The notes under the pieces were generated by a model. The model made no database searches. It was not told the origin of the DNA and saw nothing but the letters and a program-made list of their open reading frames with translations. This document shows positions 7,156 to 15,611 of a stretch of DNA of 46,334 nt, one piece after another (within the stretch, counting starts at the first letter, position 1; each line of letters starts with the position of its first letter). Made by a program: the position numbers and the translations under genes. This DNA is from Maribacter sp. ACAM166 (lineage in GTDB: Bacteria > Bacteroidota > Bacteroidia > Flavobacteriales > Flavobacteriaceae): assembly GCF_005771495.1 (NCBI RefSeq), contig NZ_VAUW01000034.1:1-46334 (forward strand), read 5' to 3'.

Positions 7156-8400
7156 TTATAGACGGGTATTAATTATGTTATTAAAGGCGGAACCAAACGT
7201 ATAACTAATCCCTACTCGAAACCCAAGTTCATAATCTGTAGCAATTTGCTTTTGCTGTAATAATACATCTTCAATAGATGCATCACCTGCAGGCAAATTA
7301 ATTTGATCGCGTATCACCTCAAAATTACCAGAAAAAGTGACTGCCAAACCCTTAAATACCCTTACAGACAATCTGCTGTACAACTGAATCCTGTTTTTCT
7401 TAAAATCCTCTAAAAAAGTGGAACCTCGCAATCTACTATAGACATTTCCCCATGGTTGCCTATACCTAAGTTGCACATCTAACGAGTGATTGAAAATCCC
7501 CTCTTCTTGCAATCCAAATACGGTGGCATCTATATAATCATTATAAAAATACCCAATACGATAGGCAAAAACAATCTCGCGGCGCAACACCTCTCGGTAA
7601 GGGAAAATATTATATTCTAAAGCCGGATTTAGATAGCCCCGAAAATTTAAATTAGTAAATGTATTATGAGTTGTACCACCAAAAACACCAACCGACCAAT
7701 GATCCGTTAAACTTCGCACTACACTGGCGTCACCAGAATACCTTAAACGCTCACTGGTAAAGGTTTCACCATCTTGTTTGAACTCGCTTCTTGCTTCGTT
7801 CATTTCCAAATCTACCCTTATTCGCCATTTTTCAGTTACCCGATCACTTTCAAAACCCAGTTCATATTCAAACGCATTTCTACTCGTTTCCTTGTCCAAC
7901 TCAGCCTCACCGTATACTTCAAAGAGCCAATTGTTCCAAGGATCTTCAATTTCAATATTCATGATTTCACCAATACCATCTGTATTAACAGAATAGGTGA
8001 TTTCTTCAGCCACATTAGATTCCAAAAGATACTTTAACAATCCCGACTTAATTTTTGCCACTAAACCCTTTCTCACCTCATCGGAAGTCATGGTTGCAGT
8101 TGTTTCGTAAGCTAAGGTTCCAACGATATTTTCGAAAGTGCCTATTCCTTTAAAGTCCAACGAATAGGTTCTTCCCCCGCTACCGTTTGCTACATCGTAA
8201 ATAAATAGTTGAACATTTGCTTGAGATTGGTCGCGTACGTGATTCACATAGCCAATTTCTTGACGTATATAATTTTTTTCGCAGTTACAATCGGTAAAAA
8301 GACGTACAGGTTCCTTTTCCAATTCTTGTGATCGAACTGAAATAGTGGATATAATGCAAAGTAATAAAAAGGTAATTGTACGATAAGAGTAAGAGAGCAT
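7156..8400 (-). CDS. Outer-membrane beta-barrel protein of unknown function
   Basis: A secreted protein of 414 residues. The N-terminus (MLSYSYRTITFLLLCIISTISVRSQ) is a clear signal peptide when the ATG at 8398-8400 is used; a TTG 18 codons upstream would only add a non-signal extension. The first part contains FTDCNCEKNYIRQEI and a soluble-looking segment. From about residue 160 to the end, alternating aromatic/polar strands (for example NWLFEVYGEAEL, YSGDASVVRSL, GFRVGISYTFGS) suggest a beta-barrel. The C-terminus lacks a terminal aromatic residue. Similar proteins are annotated hypothetical in Flavobacteriia; no function is recognised. It lies 85 bases downstream of the E2 gene on the same strand. 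Confidence 0.75.
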   Translation of the reverse strand: MLSYSYRTITFLLLCIISTISVRSQELEKEPVRLFTDCNCEKNYIRQEIGYVNHVRDQSQANVQLFIYDVANGSGGRTYSLDFKGIGTFENIVGTLAYETTATMTSDEVRKGLVAKIKSGLLKYLLESNVAEEITYSVNTDGIGEIMNIEIEDPWNNWLFEVYGEAELDKETSRNAFEYELGFESDRVTEKWRIRVDLEMNEARSEFKQDGETFTSERLRYSGDASVVRSLTDHWSVGVFGGTTHNTFTNLNFRGYLNPALEYNIFPYREVLRREIVFAYRIGYFYNDYIDATVFGLQEEGIFNHSLDVQLRYRQPWGNVYSRLRGSTFLEDFKKNRIQLYSRLSVRVFKGLAVTFSGNFEVIRDQINLPAGDASIEDVLLQQKQIATDYELGFRVGISYTFGSAFNNIINTRL

Positions 8401-8485
8401 AGGAAACAGATAATTAAAAAGTCGTAAAGATAATTGTATTCCAAAACGCAGCAAATACTACCACCGCTAAATAAGTCGACTTTAA

Positions 8486-9859
8486 TTAAATTTCACGGTT
8501 TACATCCCAAGCTTCTAAATAATCTGCTATTGCTTTCGCAAACATACTACCTAATGCCCCATTAACAACTCTGTGGTCGTAACTGTGCGATAAGTACATT
8601 TTACTACGGATACCTATAAAATCACCCTCTGCCGTCTCAATAACGGAAGGTATCTTTCTAATCGCCCCTAATGCCAAAATACCTACCTGTGGCTGATTGA
8701 TAATCGGAGTACCAAAAACACTACCAAAAGTACCTACGTTGGTTACTGTATAGGTTCCTCCTTGTACTTCATCTGGTTTTAAGGCATTGTTTCTTGAACG
8801 ATCCGCCAAGTCATTTACAACCTTAGCCATGCCCACCAAATTTAATTGATCCGCATTCTTAATCACTGGAACTATAAGGTTACCACTGGGAAGTGCCGCG
8901 GCCATACCAATATTTATATTTTTCTTTTTAATAACGGTATCTCCATCAATCGAAATATTCATCATTGGGTATTTCTTCAGCGCTTTGGCCACAGCCTCTA
9001 AAAAAATTGGGGTAAATGTTAATTTTTCCCCCTCCCTTTTCATGAAATCATCTTTCATCTTATTACGCCAATTCACAATATTGGTGACATCAACTTCGAT
9101 AAAACTTTGAACATGTGCAGATGTTGACACACTATCTGTCATATGCTTAGCTATTAACTTGCCCATTCTGGTCATGGCGATCACCTCATCACCGCCAGAA
9201 GTCTTTACTTTAGGTTTTTCAGAAGCAGTTTCAACAGATTTTACCGGTGCAGGCGCTACACTATCTGAAACAATTAGAGGCGTTTTTTGTTTTTCTGGAG
9301 CCGCAACTTTGGCAGAAGCTGAACTGCCTCCATTTTTCACATATCCTAAAATATCATCTTTAGTAACCCTATCATCTTTTCCTGTGCCCGAAATTGACTC
9401 TAACTCTTCGAAAGAAATACCTTCTTCTTTAGCGATATTTTTAACCAACGGTGAATAAAATCGATCTGAATCTCCTATAACTAATTTTGGTGCCAAAGCA
9501 CTATCAGCCTTGGCTTTGATTACTGCTTCTTCAGCTGCAGTTACCATCTCTTCCTGTACTGGCTCTTCTTCTTTTGATTTATCTACAATTGCTGAGACAT
9601 CTGTCGCATCAGCATCCCCATCAATCTGAATAATAGCTACAGTCTGCCCTACCCTAACAATATCATCAACTTTAAAGCATCGCTCTATTAATACACCTTC
9701 AACCTCACTAGGTACCTCACTATCGACTTTATCTGTAGCAATTTCAAAAATGGCCTCATCCATCTCAATAGTATCCCCTACCTCTTTCAACCAAGTCGTT
9801 AATGTTGCTTCTGCAACACTCTCTCCCATGCGCGGCAGTTTCAATTCAAATTTTGACAT
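8486..9859 (-). CDS. Dihydrolipoamide acyltransferase, E2 of a 2-oxoacid dehydrogenase complex
   Basis: The 457-residue product has the E2 layout: one lipoyl domain (about 1-80, lipoylated Lys44 in EIATDKVDSEVPS), an acidic/Ala-rich linker, a peripheral subunit-binding domain (about 133-175, FYSPLVKNIAKEEGI) and the catalytic core (about 225-457). The core carries the active-site motif SHSYDHRVVNGALG and TFTPIFLEAVAKAL. E2 transfers the acyl group from lipoamide to CoA. The lipoyl motif and core favour a branched-chain 2-oxoacid dehydrogenase (bkd-type) over pyruvate or 2-oxoglutarate complexes, but this is not certain. No E1 or E3 gene is adjacent, as is often the case in Flavobacteriia. A candidate -7 box lies about 40 bases upstream. 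Confidence 0.93.
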   Translation of the reverse strand: MSKFELKLPRMGESVAEATLTTWLKEVGDTIEMDEAIFEIATDKVDSEVPSEVEGVLIERCFKVDDIVRVGQTVAIIQIDGDADATDVSAIVDKSKEEEPVQEEMVTAAEEAVIKAKADSALAPKLVIGDSDRFYSPLVKNIAKEEGISFEELESISGTGKDDRVTKDDILGYVKNGGSSASAKVAAPEKQKTPLIVSDSVAPAPVKSVETASEKPKVKTSGGDEVIAMTRMGKLIAKHMTDSVSTSAHVQSFIEVDVTNIVNWRNKMKDDFMKREGEKLTFTPIFLEAVAKALKKYPMMNISIDGDTVIKKKNINIGMAAALPSGNLIVPVIKNADQLNLVGMAKVVNDLADRSRNNALKPDEVQGGTYTVTNVGTFGSVFGTPIINQPQVGILALGAIRKIPSVIETAEGDFIGIRSKMYLSHSYDHRVVNGALGSMFAKAIADYLEAWDVNREI

Positions 9860-9896
9860 ATCGATAATTTATAGCTTCTATTATATGTATATTTTG

Positions 9897-9904
9897 CAAA
9901 AATA
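9897..9904 (-). promoter_or_regulatory. Candidate -7 promoter box of the E2 gene
   Basis: The minus strand reads TATTTTTG, matching TAnnTTTG, 37 bases upstream of the E2 ATG. The -33 region is AT-rich without an obvious TTG, so support is from the -7 box and position only. Confidence 0.35.
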
Positions 9905-9950
9905 ATAAAATTAATGCCCATTAACTGATATTATAACTCAATTACAAGAA

Positions 9951-10571
9951 CTAATCTTGCCGCAAGGAACCTTCAAAAGGTACCCGGTTCAAGATACTTC
10001 TACCTAAAGTAACCTCATCTGCGTACTCAAGTTCATCACCAACGGCAATACCTCTGGCAATAGTAGATGTTTTCACCTTCAATCCTTCAATTTGTCTAAA
10101 AATATAGAAATTAGTTGTATCCCCTTCCATTGTAGAACTCAACGCAAAAATCAGTTCTTTTATTACTCCTTTTTTAACTTTCTCCACAAGGGACCCGATT
10201 TTCAAATTTTGAGGTCCGATACCTTCCATTGGTGATATTTTACCCCCAAGCACATGATATTTTCCTCTAAACTGTCCGGTATTTTCTATTGCCATTACGT
10301 CCCTAATATCCTCCACAACGCAAACCAAAGCATCATCCCTTTTTGGATTCGCACAAATTTCACATACACTAGTATCTGAAATATTATGGCAATTATCGCA
10401 GAACTGTATCTTACTTCTTAAATCAACCAATGAGTTAGAAAGATTCTCTGTACGTTGTTCTGGTTGTTTTAATAAGTGTAATACCAAACGCAATGCAGTA
10501 CGCTTACCAATACCTGGCAATTGCGATACTTCATACACTGCGCTTTCTAATAATTTTGATGAAAAATCCAT
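9951..10571 (-). CDS. recR: Recombination mediator RecR
   Basis: A 206-residue protein with the complete RecR layout: N-terminal helix-hairpin-helix ([17 protein letters not shown]), a Cys4 zinc finger (Cys58, Cys61, Cys70, Cys73 in [17 protein letters not shown]), and a Toprim domain starting at [14 protein letters not shown] with YHVLGG, then the C-terminal [19 protein letters not shown]. With RecO and RecF it loads RecA onto SSB-coated gapped DNA. It starts 173 bases after the stop of the M20 peptidase gene, long enough for its own promoter. Confidence 0.97.
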   Translation of the reverse strand: MDFSSKLLESAVYEVSQLPGIGKRTALRLVLHLLKQPEQRTENLSNSLVDLRSKIQFCDNCHNISDTSVCEICANPKRDDALVCVVEDIRDVMAIENTGQFRGKYHVLGGKISPMEGIGPQNLKIGSLVEKVKKGVIKELIFALSSTMEGDTTNFYIFRQIEGLKVKTSTIARGIAVGDELEYADEVTLGRSILNRVPFEGSLRQD

Positions 10572-10744
10572 AGGCTATATTGGGTATAAATTTACGATTA
10601 AAGTTGAAAAATATACCGAACAGCTCACACAAAAATTAATTTTGAGAAAGTAAACAAAATGAACTACTGTCTTTGAAATCTCAGTAGCACAATAAAATTA
10701 ATAAACGGTTTAATCGAGAATATTTATACTTACTCCTTACCGAA

Positions 10745-12055
10745 TTATTTGTCATAACCAGCTTCGGCTACCGTCAACAACAAGGCTAATTTAATTGCCT
10801 CTACCCCATTCTTATTAAGCCACCATTCATTTAGGGAATGGGCACCGCCCCCTATACCGCCTCTTCCAATTGTAACTGCGGGAATGCCTATGGAAATAGG
10901 AATATTACTATTGGTCGAGCCTCTAGTAAGGCTTGGGTCATAACCAAATAGCATTGTTGCACTAATTGCTCGTTGCACTAGTGGAGTATCCAATGCAAGT
11001 TCTCCTGATGGCCTATCCCCTATTTTAATTAACTCCATAGTAATCTGGTCTTCTACGCCAGAGTTGTTATATTCCTCTAAAGCAATCTGCATAGATTCTT
11101 TAAAAATGCGATCCATTTTAATCAATCTATTACTATCTACCGATCGCATATCAACTTCCATCCAAGATTCAAAGGGAATTGAATTCACAGAAGTTCCACC
11201 ACCTATTCTTCCAATATTAAAGCTAGTCTTAGGTCCTTCATCCGTATATTTTTTTGCATTTTCTGTAAACTCTTTAATAGCATAACCTATGGCGTGATGC
11301 GGATTTGCCAATCCGAAAGCACCCCAAGAATGCCCCCCTTTACCCATAAACAATGCTTTATACCTAACCGACCCTAAACCAGCATTATTTACTCTTCCTA
11401 TTTCACCACCATCTATTGAAATCCACGAATCTATTTTTGGTGCATCATCTCTGAATAGATGCTTGACACCTCTTAAATCTCCCAAGCCTTCTTCACCTAC
11501 CGTAGCTACAAACCAAATATCTGCCTTGGTCTTGATATTCGAATTCTTCATAGCTTTAAAAATTGCCAGCAACATCGATAGTCCTCTCGTATCATCTCCA
11601 ATTCCCGGAGCAAACAACGTATCTCCTTTTTGCTGTACCATAACATTGGTCCCTTCTGGAAAAACAGTATCCAAATGCGCATCCAATACAATCACCTTTC
11701 CTCCTTCAATGCCTTTTTTAATGGCAATTACATTTCCGACTTCATCTATCGAAACATTATCGGCACCAGCATCGACAAACATTTTCTTTAAGGCTAATGC
11801 TCTTTCCGCTTCTAAAAAAGGTGGAGCTGCTATTTGTGTTAATTCAATTAAGTTTTTGTTCGTTTCCACTTCAATAGATTCTATATATTCAAAAGCATTC
11901 TTTATACTTTTATCTTTCAACAATTTAACAACTTCTTTTTCAATCTTTTTATCTACCATTAAATTCTCCTGACCAGACAATATGTTTGTGAAACACAAAA
12001 ACAACACGATTAAACCTAACATTGCCTTATCCCTTAAAAAATATACTTGACTCAT
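10745..12055 (-). CDS. Secreted M20/M28-type zinc metallopeptidase (peptidase T-like)
   Basis: A 436-residue protein with an N-terminal hydrophobic segment (AMLGLIVLFLCFTNILSG) that acts as a signal peptide or anchor. M20 family motifs are clear: LDAHLDTVFPEG (His and catalytic Asp), GIGDDTRGLS (bridging Asp), GEEGLGDLRG (catalytic Glu and metal ligand) and a C-terminal metal-binding His in GGAHSLNEWW. The dimerisation domain sits in the middle (about 215-330). These enzymes remove N-terminal residues from peptides or hydrolyse small amides with two zinc ions. Export suggests scavenging of peptides in the periplasm or outside. It is transcribed divergently from the symporter at 12227. Confidence 0.88.
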   Translation of the reverse strand: MSQVYFLRDKAMLGLIVLFLCFTNILSGQENLMVDKKIEKEVVKLLKDKSIKNAFEYIESIEVETNKNLIELTQIAAPPFLEAERALALKKMFVDAGADNVSIDEVGNVIAIKKGIEGGKVIVLDAHLDTVFPEGTNVMVQQKGDTLFAPGIGDDTRGLSMLLAIFKAMKNSNIKTKADIWFVATVGEEGLGDLRGVKHLFRDDAPKIDSWISIDGGEIGRVNNAGLGSVRYKALFMGKGGHSWGAFGLANPHHAIGYAIKEFTENAKKYTDEGPKTSFNIGRIGGGTSVNSIPFESWMEVDMRSVDSNRLIKMDRIFKESMQIALEEYNNSGVEDQITMELIKIGDRPSGELALDTPLVQRAISATMLFGYDPSLTRGSTNSNIPISIGIPAVTIGRGGIGGGAHSLNEWWLNKNGVEAIKLALLLTVAEAGYDK

Positions 12056-12226
12056 TTATTTACAATTTTACAGTTTGTACCATGAAAAGGTATCAAAAAA
12101 TAGGTCACCAGAAAAATTAGAATGCTTTATTATCTAAATTCAGGAATTATACATTCAAGCACAACCTTTTCATCTTATCCTAACACGTCCTGTAACTTTT
12201 TGTAATTTGCCGCCAAATTATAAACA

Positions 12227-13702
12227 ATGAATGCCTCCCACATTTTACTATTGATATCCGGATACTTCGTTCTGCTTTTGATTATCTCCTATTTCACCGG
12301 TAAAAACGATTCGAATGAAGATTTCTTTAAAGCAGGAAAACAATCGCCTTGGTATTTAGTTGCCTTCGGCATGGTGGGCGCGTCATTATCTGGTGTCACT
12401 TTTATATCGGTTCCTGGCTGGGTAGATGCTTCCCAATTCAGTTATATGCAAGTCGTTTTCGGGTACTTTCTTGGATATATGGTTACCGCATTTGTCCTCC
12501 TCCCTATTTACTACAAACAAAACGTAACCTCTATTTACGAGTATTTAGATGACCGATTTGGATTCGTAAGTTACAAGGTTGGTGCAATTTCCTTTTTCAT
12601 ATCTAGAGTGCTCGGAGCAGCATTCCGTTTATTTTTGGTCGCTATCGTACTTCAACAATTTGTATTTGATGCATGGAACATACCTTTTGAGATTACGGTG
12701 ACACTTTCCATTTTACTTATTTGGGTTTATACCTTTAGAGGCGGAATAAAAACAATAGTCTGGACAGATACTTTACAGACCCTATTCATGCTTGTATCTG
12801 TTGGGCTTTCCATTTATTTTATACTGGATAAAATGGACTGGACTTTCATGGAGTTTTTAAATTCTTCAGAATTGGACCAATACAGTAAAACCATATTTAC
12901 AGATGATTTTTTCTCTAAAAACCACTTGGTAAAATCCTTTTTAGGCGGCATGTTCATCACCATTTGTATGACGGGACTTGATCAAGATATGATGCAAAAA
13001 AACTTGACTTGCAAAAATTTAGGAGAAGCACAGAAAAACATGGTTAGCTTTAGTATTGTGTTGGTGGTGGTAACTTTTGTTTTTATGTTGCTTGGTGCTC
13101 TATTGTTCATTTATGCTGATGCCCATCAAATCGCATTGCCGATGATGGATGGCACACCAAAATCTGACTTACTCTTTCCAGAAATCGCATTAAATAGTGG
13201 TTTGGGTATTACTGTCGCCGTAACCTTTATGTTAGGTTTGATAGCTGCAGCCTATAGTAGCGCAGATAGCGCATTAACTTCGCTCACAACTTCGTTTTGT
13301 GTCGATTTTCTTAACACTGAAAAAAAACCACAGAAAGAAGCAAAAAAAATTCGTCGAATCACGCACATTGGTATGAGTGTGATGCTAATTCTTGTAGTTA
13401 TTTCCTTTAAATATATTTTGGATAGAAATGTAATAGATGGCCTACTTACTGTTGCCTCTTATACCTATGGCCCTTTATTAGGTTTATTCTCATTTGGTAT
13501 TTTCACAAAGTACAAGGTTAAAGATAAGTATGTATGGTTGGTAGCACTAATTTGCTTGTCTACAATTCTCGTTTTAGCCAAAATACCAAGTGAATATATT
13601 GGAGGCTATATGTTTGGATATGAACTCTTACCATTAAATGGACTACTGACATTTATTGGTCTTTGGCTTATTCGAGAAAAGCGACCTGTAGTTATAAATT
13701 AA
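12227..13702 (+). CDS. Sodium:solute symporter (SSS family)
   Basis: A 491-residue polytopic membrane protein with about 13 predicted hydrophobic helices. SSS family features include an N-terminal helix followed by [34 protein letters not shown], the inner repeat with [18 protein letters not shown], and [14 protein letters not shown], which matches the sodium-site helix. It couples solute uptake to a sodium gradient, fitting a marine host. The substrate cannot be assigned. It is divergent from the M20 peptidase gene, so uptake of a peptidase product is possible but unproven. The 171-base gap between them must hold both promoters. Confidence 0.88.
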   Translation: MNASHILLLISGYFVLLLIISYFTGKNDSNEDFFKAGKQSPWYLVAFGMVGASLSGVTFISVPGWVDASQFSYMQVVFGYFLGYMVTAFVLLPIYYKQNVTSIYEYLDDRFGFVSYKVGAISFFISRVLGAAFRLFLVAIVLQQFVFDAWNIPFEITVTLSILLIWVYTFRGGIKTIVWTDTLQTLFMLVSVGLSIYFILDKMDWTFMEFLNSSELDQYSKTIFTDDFFSKNHLVKSFLGGMFITICMTGLDQDMMQKNLTCKNLGEAQKNMVSFSIVLVVVTFVFMLLGALLFIYADAHQIALPMMDGTPKSDLLFPEIALNSGLGITVAVTFMLGLIAAAYSSADSALTSLTTSFCVDFLNTEKKPQKEAKKIRRITHIGMSVMLILVVISFKYILDRNVIDGLLTVASYTYGPLLGLFSFGIFTKYKVKDKYVWLVALICLSTILVLAKIPSEYIGGYMFGYELLPLNGLLTFIGLWLIREKRPVVIN

Positions 13703-13725
13703 GGTGAGTTGGAAGTCTTTTACGA

Positions 13726-14085
13726 TTAGTATTGACCTGTACTCAAAAGAACCAATGTACAGGCAACATCAACCTCTATACCTTCATTTTTAAGTAGGGT
13801 ATAAAATTCGGGGTTTTCCGTACCTGGATTAAAAATCACCCGCTTTGGAGCCAGAGCTATGATTTTATTGTAGTATTCTTCTTGCCTTTTAGAGTTTAAA
13901 TACAGTGTTATTGTATGAATATCATTACTTTTGTCAAAACTAGTACTGATGTCAACTCCAGAAACACTTCCTGTTTTTAATCCGAAAGCAAGTGTTTCTA
14001 CACCTGAGGCAACAAGTTTTACTATAGCCAAATTGCTATAACGGTTTGGTTTTAAGGATGCTCCAAAAACTAAGGTCTTTTTCAA
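13726..14085 (-). CDS. CoA-binding (Rossmann-fold) domain protein
   Basis: A 119-residue protein made of one CoA-binding domain like that of the succinyl-CoA synthetase alpha N-terminus: KKTLVFGASLKPNRYSNLA (nucleotide-binding loop), VDVACTLVLLSTGQY at the end, and FNPGTENPEF in between. Small stand-alone versions (YccU-like) bind CoA, but their role is unsettled. The start chosen is TTG at 14083-14085 (TTGAAAAAG), because homologues begin exactly there. The open frame reaches upstream only to a TTG at 14149-14151, which falls inside the putative -7 box. It converges with the symporter gene, 23 bases apart. Confidence 0.8.
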   Translation of the reverse strand: MKKTLVFGASLKPNRYSNLAIVKLVASGVETLAFGLKTGSVSGVDISTSFDKSNDIHTITLYLNSKRQEEYYNKIIALAPKRVIFNPGTENPEFYTLLKNEGIEVDVACTLVLLSTGQY

Positions 14086-14148
14086 AATAATAAAAGGTGT
14101 TAAAATTTGCTTGAATTGGTACAAGTTGCGCAATATTTCATCTATTCG

Positions 14149-14156
14149 CAAAGTTA
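14149..14156 (-). promoter_or_regulatory. Candidate -7 promoter box of the CoA-binding gene
   Basis: The minus strand reads TAACTTTG, a full TAnnTTTG match. It would give a leader of about 55-60 bases before the TTG start at 14085. It partly overlaps the palindrome at 14154-14177. Confidence 0.5.
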
Positions 14157-14177
14157 AATACTCTTTTGAGTATTTAA
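14154..14177. promoter_or_regulatory. Perfect palindrome, possible operator
   Basis: Ten-base arms ttaaatactc / gagtatttaa separated by tttt. It overlaps the upstream edge of the -7 box of the CoA-binding gene, a position where a bound repressor would block transcription. The low-GC stem makes a transcription terminator less likely. The binding protein is unknown. Confidence 0.5.
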
Positions 14178-14245
14178 AAAAAATTGTTGATAACGCTATA
14201 TGTTTATAGTTAATGGTTAGTGTTTAGTATAGCCTATCAGCATTT

Positions 14246-14285
14246 GAAGCCCGGCTTCCAATTTATTTTGGAATGTTCGGGCTTC
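14246..14285. terminator. Long imperfect hairpin, terminator-like or structured RNA
   Basis: Outer stem gaagcccg / cgggcttc (14246-14253 and 14278-14285), an internal asymmetric loop, then inner stem ttccaa / ttggaa (14256-14261, 14268-14273). On the plus strand it is followed by aactttt, a weak U-tract. No annotated gene ends immediately before it on either strand, so it may end a short transcript or leader. Confidence 0.4.
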
Positions 14286-14455
14286 AACTTTTAAAACTAT
14301 CAACTCTTAATATATAGGTTATAAAAAAATAACCCATCGAAAAATTTCACATGTAATACGTAACAATCTATACGTAATTGCGTCTATTATAGTGTATAAG
14401 GATATCTAGTGCAGAAGATTGGTTGGTTTTTTCTTATTAGGTAAAATTATATAGG

Positions 14456-14476
14456 ACCCATGGCAGTGCCATGGGT
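14456..14476 (-). terminator. Hairpin downstream of fabH
   Basis: Arms acccatggca / tgccatgggt (14456-14465, 14467-14476) form a strong stem beginning 8 bases after the fabH stop codon. On the minus strand it is followed by cctatataatttt, a poor but T-rich tail, so it probably acts as a terminator or 3' stabilising structure. Confidence 0.6.
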
Positions 14477-14483
14477 TCTTCAT

Positions 14484-15494
14484 TTACCATCTTATAATTA
14501 CGCTACCCCAAGTGAAACCGCTACCAAATGCTGCCAAGACAACTAAATCACCCTCATTAACTTTACCGGCCTCCCACGCTTCAGTTAGTGCAATAGGAAT
14601 CGATGCAGCTGTTGTATTACCATATTTCATGATATTGTTAAATACTTGATTATCAGATAACTTAAATTTCTTTTGAATAAATTGCGCTATTCTAAGATTG
14701 GCTTGATGTGGCACCAATAAATCAATATCAGTAGCTTTCAAGTTATTTTTTTGTAATCCTTCAACGATAACCTCGCTAAAACGAACTACTGCATTTTTAA
14801 ATACAAATTGTCCATTCATATAAGGAAAGTACGATTCATCATTAGGGTCATTATCTTCAATAATATCAGTCACCCATCTATTACCCATACCTGGTGCGAT
14901 TAATGACAGTTCTTCGGCATGCTGACCTTCAGAATGTAAATGTGTCGATAGAATCCCTTTTGAAGCATCTTCTTCTCTACTTAATACGGCTGCGCCGGCT
15001 CCATCTCCAAAAATAACAGAAACGTTCCTACCCCTTGTAGTCATATCTAAACCATGAGAATGTAGCTCCGAACCGATTACTAGTACGTTAGTGTACATTC
15101 CACTTTTAATATACTGATCCGCAACAGAAATAGCATATATAAAACCCGAACATTGATTACGGACATCTAAGGCTCCTACAGTTTTGATTCCTAAATCTCG
15201 CTGCACCAAAACTCCGGGGCCAGGGAAATAATAATCGGGACTTAACGTAGCAAAAACGATAAAGTCAATATCGTCCTTATCAATCCCTGCTCGTTCTATG
15301 GCAATCTTAGCAGCTTTAACACCCATTGTCGTTGTTGTATCACCATCGCCACTTATTACATGCCTTCTCTCTTTAATGCCGGTACGTTCTTGAATCCAAG
15401 CATCATTCGTATCCATCTTTTTTGACAAATCATCATTCGTCACTACATTATCAGGAACATAATGACCTAGACCAATTATTTTTGAATTATACAT
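14484..15494 (-). CDS. fabH: Beta-ketoacyl-ACP synthase III
   Basis: A 336-residue thiolase-fold enzyme with the KAS III triad: Cys115 in RNQCSGF, His263 in VPHQANLRI and Asn293 in YGNTTAAS. The adaptor region is standard, with DTNDAWIQERTGIKERR near the N-terminus. KAS III condenses acetyl-CoA or another acyl-CoA with malonyl-ACP to start fatty-acid synthesis; branched-chain primers are likely in this phylum. It is not beside plsX/rpmF here, so it may be a second KAS III paralogue serving branched-chain or specialised priming (inference). It is followed by a hairpin at 14456-14476. Confidence 0.93.
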   Translation of the reverse strand: MYNSKIIGLGHYVPDNVVTNDDLSKKMDTNDAWIQERTGIKERRHVISGDGDTTTTMGVKAAKIAIERAGIDKDDIDFIVFATLSPDYYFPGPGVLVQRDLGIKTVGALDVRNQCSGFIYAISVADQYIKSGMYTNVLVIGSELHSHGLDMTTRGRNVSVIFGDGAGAAVLSREEDASKGILSTHLHSEGQHAEELSLIAPGMGNRWVTDIIEDNDPNDESYFPYMNGQFVFKNAVVRFSEVIVEGLQKNNLKATDIDLLVPHQANLRIAQFIQKKFKLSDNQVFNNIMKYGNTTAASIPIALTEAWEAGKVNEGDLVVLAAFGSGFTWGSVIIRW

Positions 15495-15611
15495 AGTCGC
15501 GTTTTTAACCTGATGGATTTCAGGCCGAATTAGTATTGCAATATAAACAAGAATTAAGAATCAGCATTAAAAATGTAACAAACACTATCAACAAGGATGT
15601 TTTCTGAAATT

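Larger units (their letters stand above)
14086..14483. other. Gene-free region between the CoA-binding gene and fabH
   Basis: No protein-coding stretch was recognised. The region contains, from left to right, a candidate promoter with an overlapping 24-base palindrome (14149-14177), a long imperfect hairpin (14246-14285), AT-rich sequence without recognised signals (about 14290-14450), and the hairpin after fabH (14456-14476). Confidence 0.6.

Noticed and set aside
8401..8454. An upstream TTG start extending the outer-membrane protein by 18 residues
   Set aside because: The ATG at 8400 gives a normal signal peptide; the extension would bury it.
11463..11972. A 169-residue open frame on the plus strand
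   Set aside because: It lies wholly antisense to the M20 peptidase gene, whose catalytic motifs are clear; composition is a Ser/Pro/Ile-rich shadow.
15511..15530. Small inverted repeat (cctga ... tcagg) upstream of fabH
   Set aside because: Only five-base arms with an AT-rich loop; expected by chance.
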